From NCBI GenBank assembly GCA_017999075.1, contig JAGOBX010000170.1:1-7320 (forward strand): DNA of 7,320 bases. Reading direction: 5' to 3'. This DNA is from JAGOBX01 sp017999075 [NCBI: Candidatus Babelota bacterium]. Lineage in GTDB: Bacteria; JAGOBX01. Shown here piece by piece: positions 7,063 through 7,320 of the stretch (its first letter is position 1; each line of letters starts with the position of its first letter). The notes under the pieces are model-generated. The model searched no databases. It had not been told where the DNA came from and worked only from the letters and a program-made list of their open reading frames with translations. A program made the translations under genes and the position numbers.

Positions 7063-7067
7063 CCTCC
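7063..7067 (-). promoter_or_regulatory. Ribosome binding site fixing the start of the EIIA-CBS gene at 7056
   Basis: GGAGG followed by six A residues precedes the ATG at 7054-7056. The in-frame ATG at 7072-7074 has no such site upstream and would turn this one into coding sequence. Confidence 0.8.
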
Positions 7068-7074
7068 GATTCAT

Positions 7075-7320
7075 CGATCAGAAAAATATATTATATAAAA
7101 TTATTAAAACAGAATTTTTAGATTTTTTAATATCAAAAAAATATCTATTTATAATAACAAAATATAAGTTTTTCTTTATCTATATCTATTATTCAATAAT
7201 TAAAAAATAAGTTTACAACTTACTGTATAAAAATCAAGGGTTTTATATTTTTAAAAAAAGATTAAATTTATCTTGAAAAAAAATCAATATGAATATATAT
7301 TCAATCTTCGTTCTAATATA
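7075..7320. other. AT-rich intergenic region with no supported gene
   Basis: This stretch upstream of the EIIA-CBS gene is extremely A/T-rich, with several A and T runs, and I find no credible coding sequence in it on either strand. It presumably carries the operon promoter and possibly operators. The only symmetrical elements noticed are a 14-bp palindrome TGAATATATATTCA (7290-7303) and a 7-bp A/T stem (7226-7232 with 7241-7247), both of a quality expected by chance here. Confidence 0.5.
7090..7095 (-). promoter_or_regulatory. Possible -10 box of the EIIA-CBS/permease operon
   Basis: A perfect TATAAT on the minus strand would start transcription near 7083, about 27 nt before the chosen ATG. 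No recognisable -35 box lies 16-18 nt further upstream and there is no extended TGn, so this is weak in such AT-rich DNA. Confidence 0.25.

Noticed and set aside
7290-7303. 14-bp palindrome TGAATATATATTCA as an operator
   Set aside because: Almost purely A/T; a few palindromes of this length are expected by chance in a window of this size and composition, and it is over 230 bp from the nearest start codon.

Overview
The window is bacterial DNA, clearly AT-rich, with dense genes, strong Shine-Dalgarno sites (GGAGG, AAGGAG, GGAGAGGAG) and promoter-like TTGACA boxes. I cannot name the lineage from sequence alone. No mobile element, CRISPR array, tRNA or rRNA is visible, and all four genes look intact.

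Layout. Positions 1-222 hold no supported gene but carry a good sigma70-type promoter, probably doubled, for gene A. Gene A (226-2478, +) is a SulP (SLC26-like) anion transporter with a STAS domain and a C-terminal cyclic-nucleotide-binding domain. A perfect 11-bp hairpin (2509-2544) separates it from gene B (2553-4778, -), a paralogue with the same three-part architecture that runs toward gene A, so the two are tail to tail. Upstream of gene B on the minus strand are gene C (4874-6151, -), an ArsB/NhaD-type ion permease, and gene D (6154-7056, -), a PTS EIIA domain fused to two CBS domains. D and C are separated by only 2 nt and C's ribosome binding site lies inside the end of D, so they are one translational unit. 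Gene B follows after 95 bp with its own promoter-like sequence. Positions 7075-7320 are a very AT-rich leader with no gene I can support.

How the genes may work together. All four products are ion transporters or carry small-molecule or phospho-sensing domains: two anion transporters with built-in cNMP sensors, and a cation/proton-type permease made with a phosphorylatable, nucleotide-sensing EIIA-CBS protein. My inference is a regulated ion or pH-homeostasis cassette. One possibility is that the NhaD-like permease sustains a Na+ gradient that drives Na+-coupled anion (perhaps bicarbonate) uptake by a BicA-like SulP protein. Substrates cannot be read from sequence with confidence.

The most interesting detail is that the two SulP paralogues differ at positions expected to matter. 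Gene B keeps an arginine at the predicted anion site and the canonical cNMP-pocket glutamate; gene A has proline and aspartate there. They are therefore probably not redundant.
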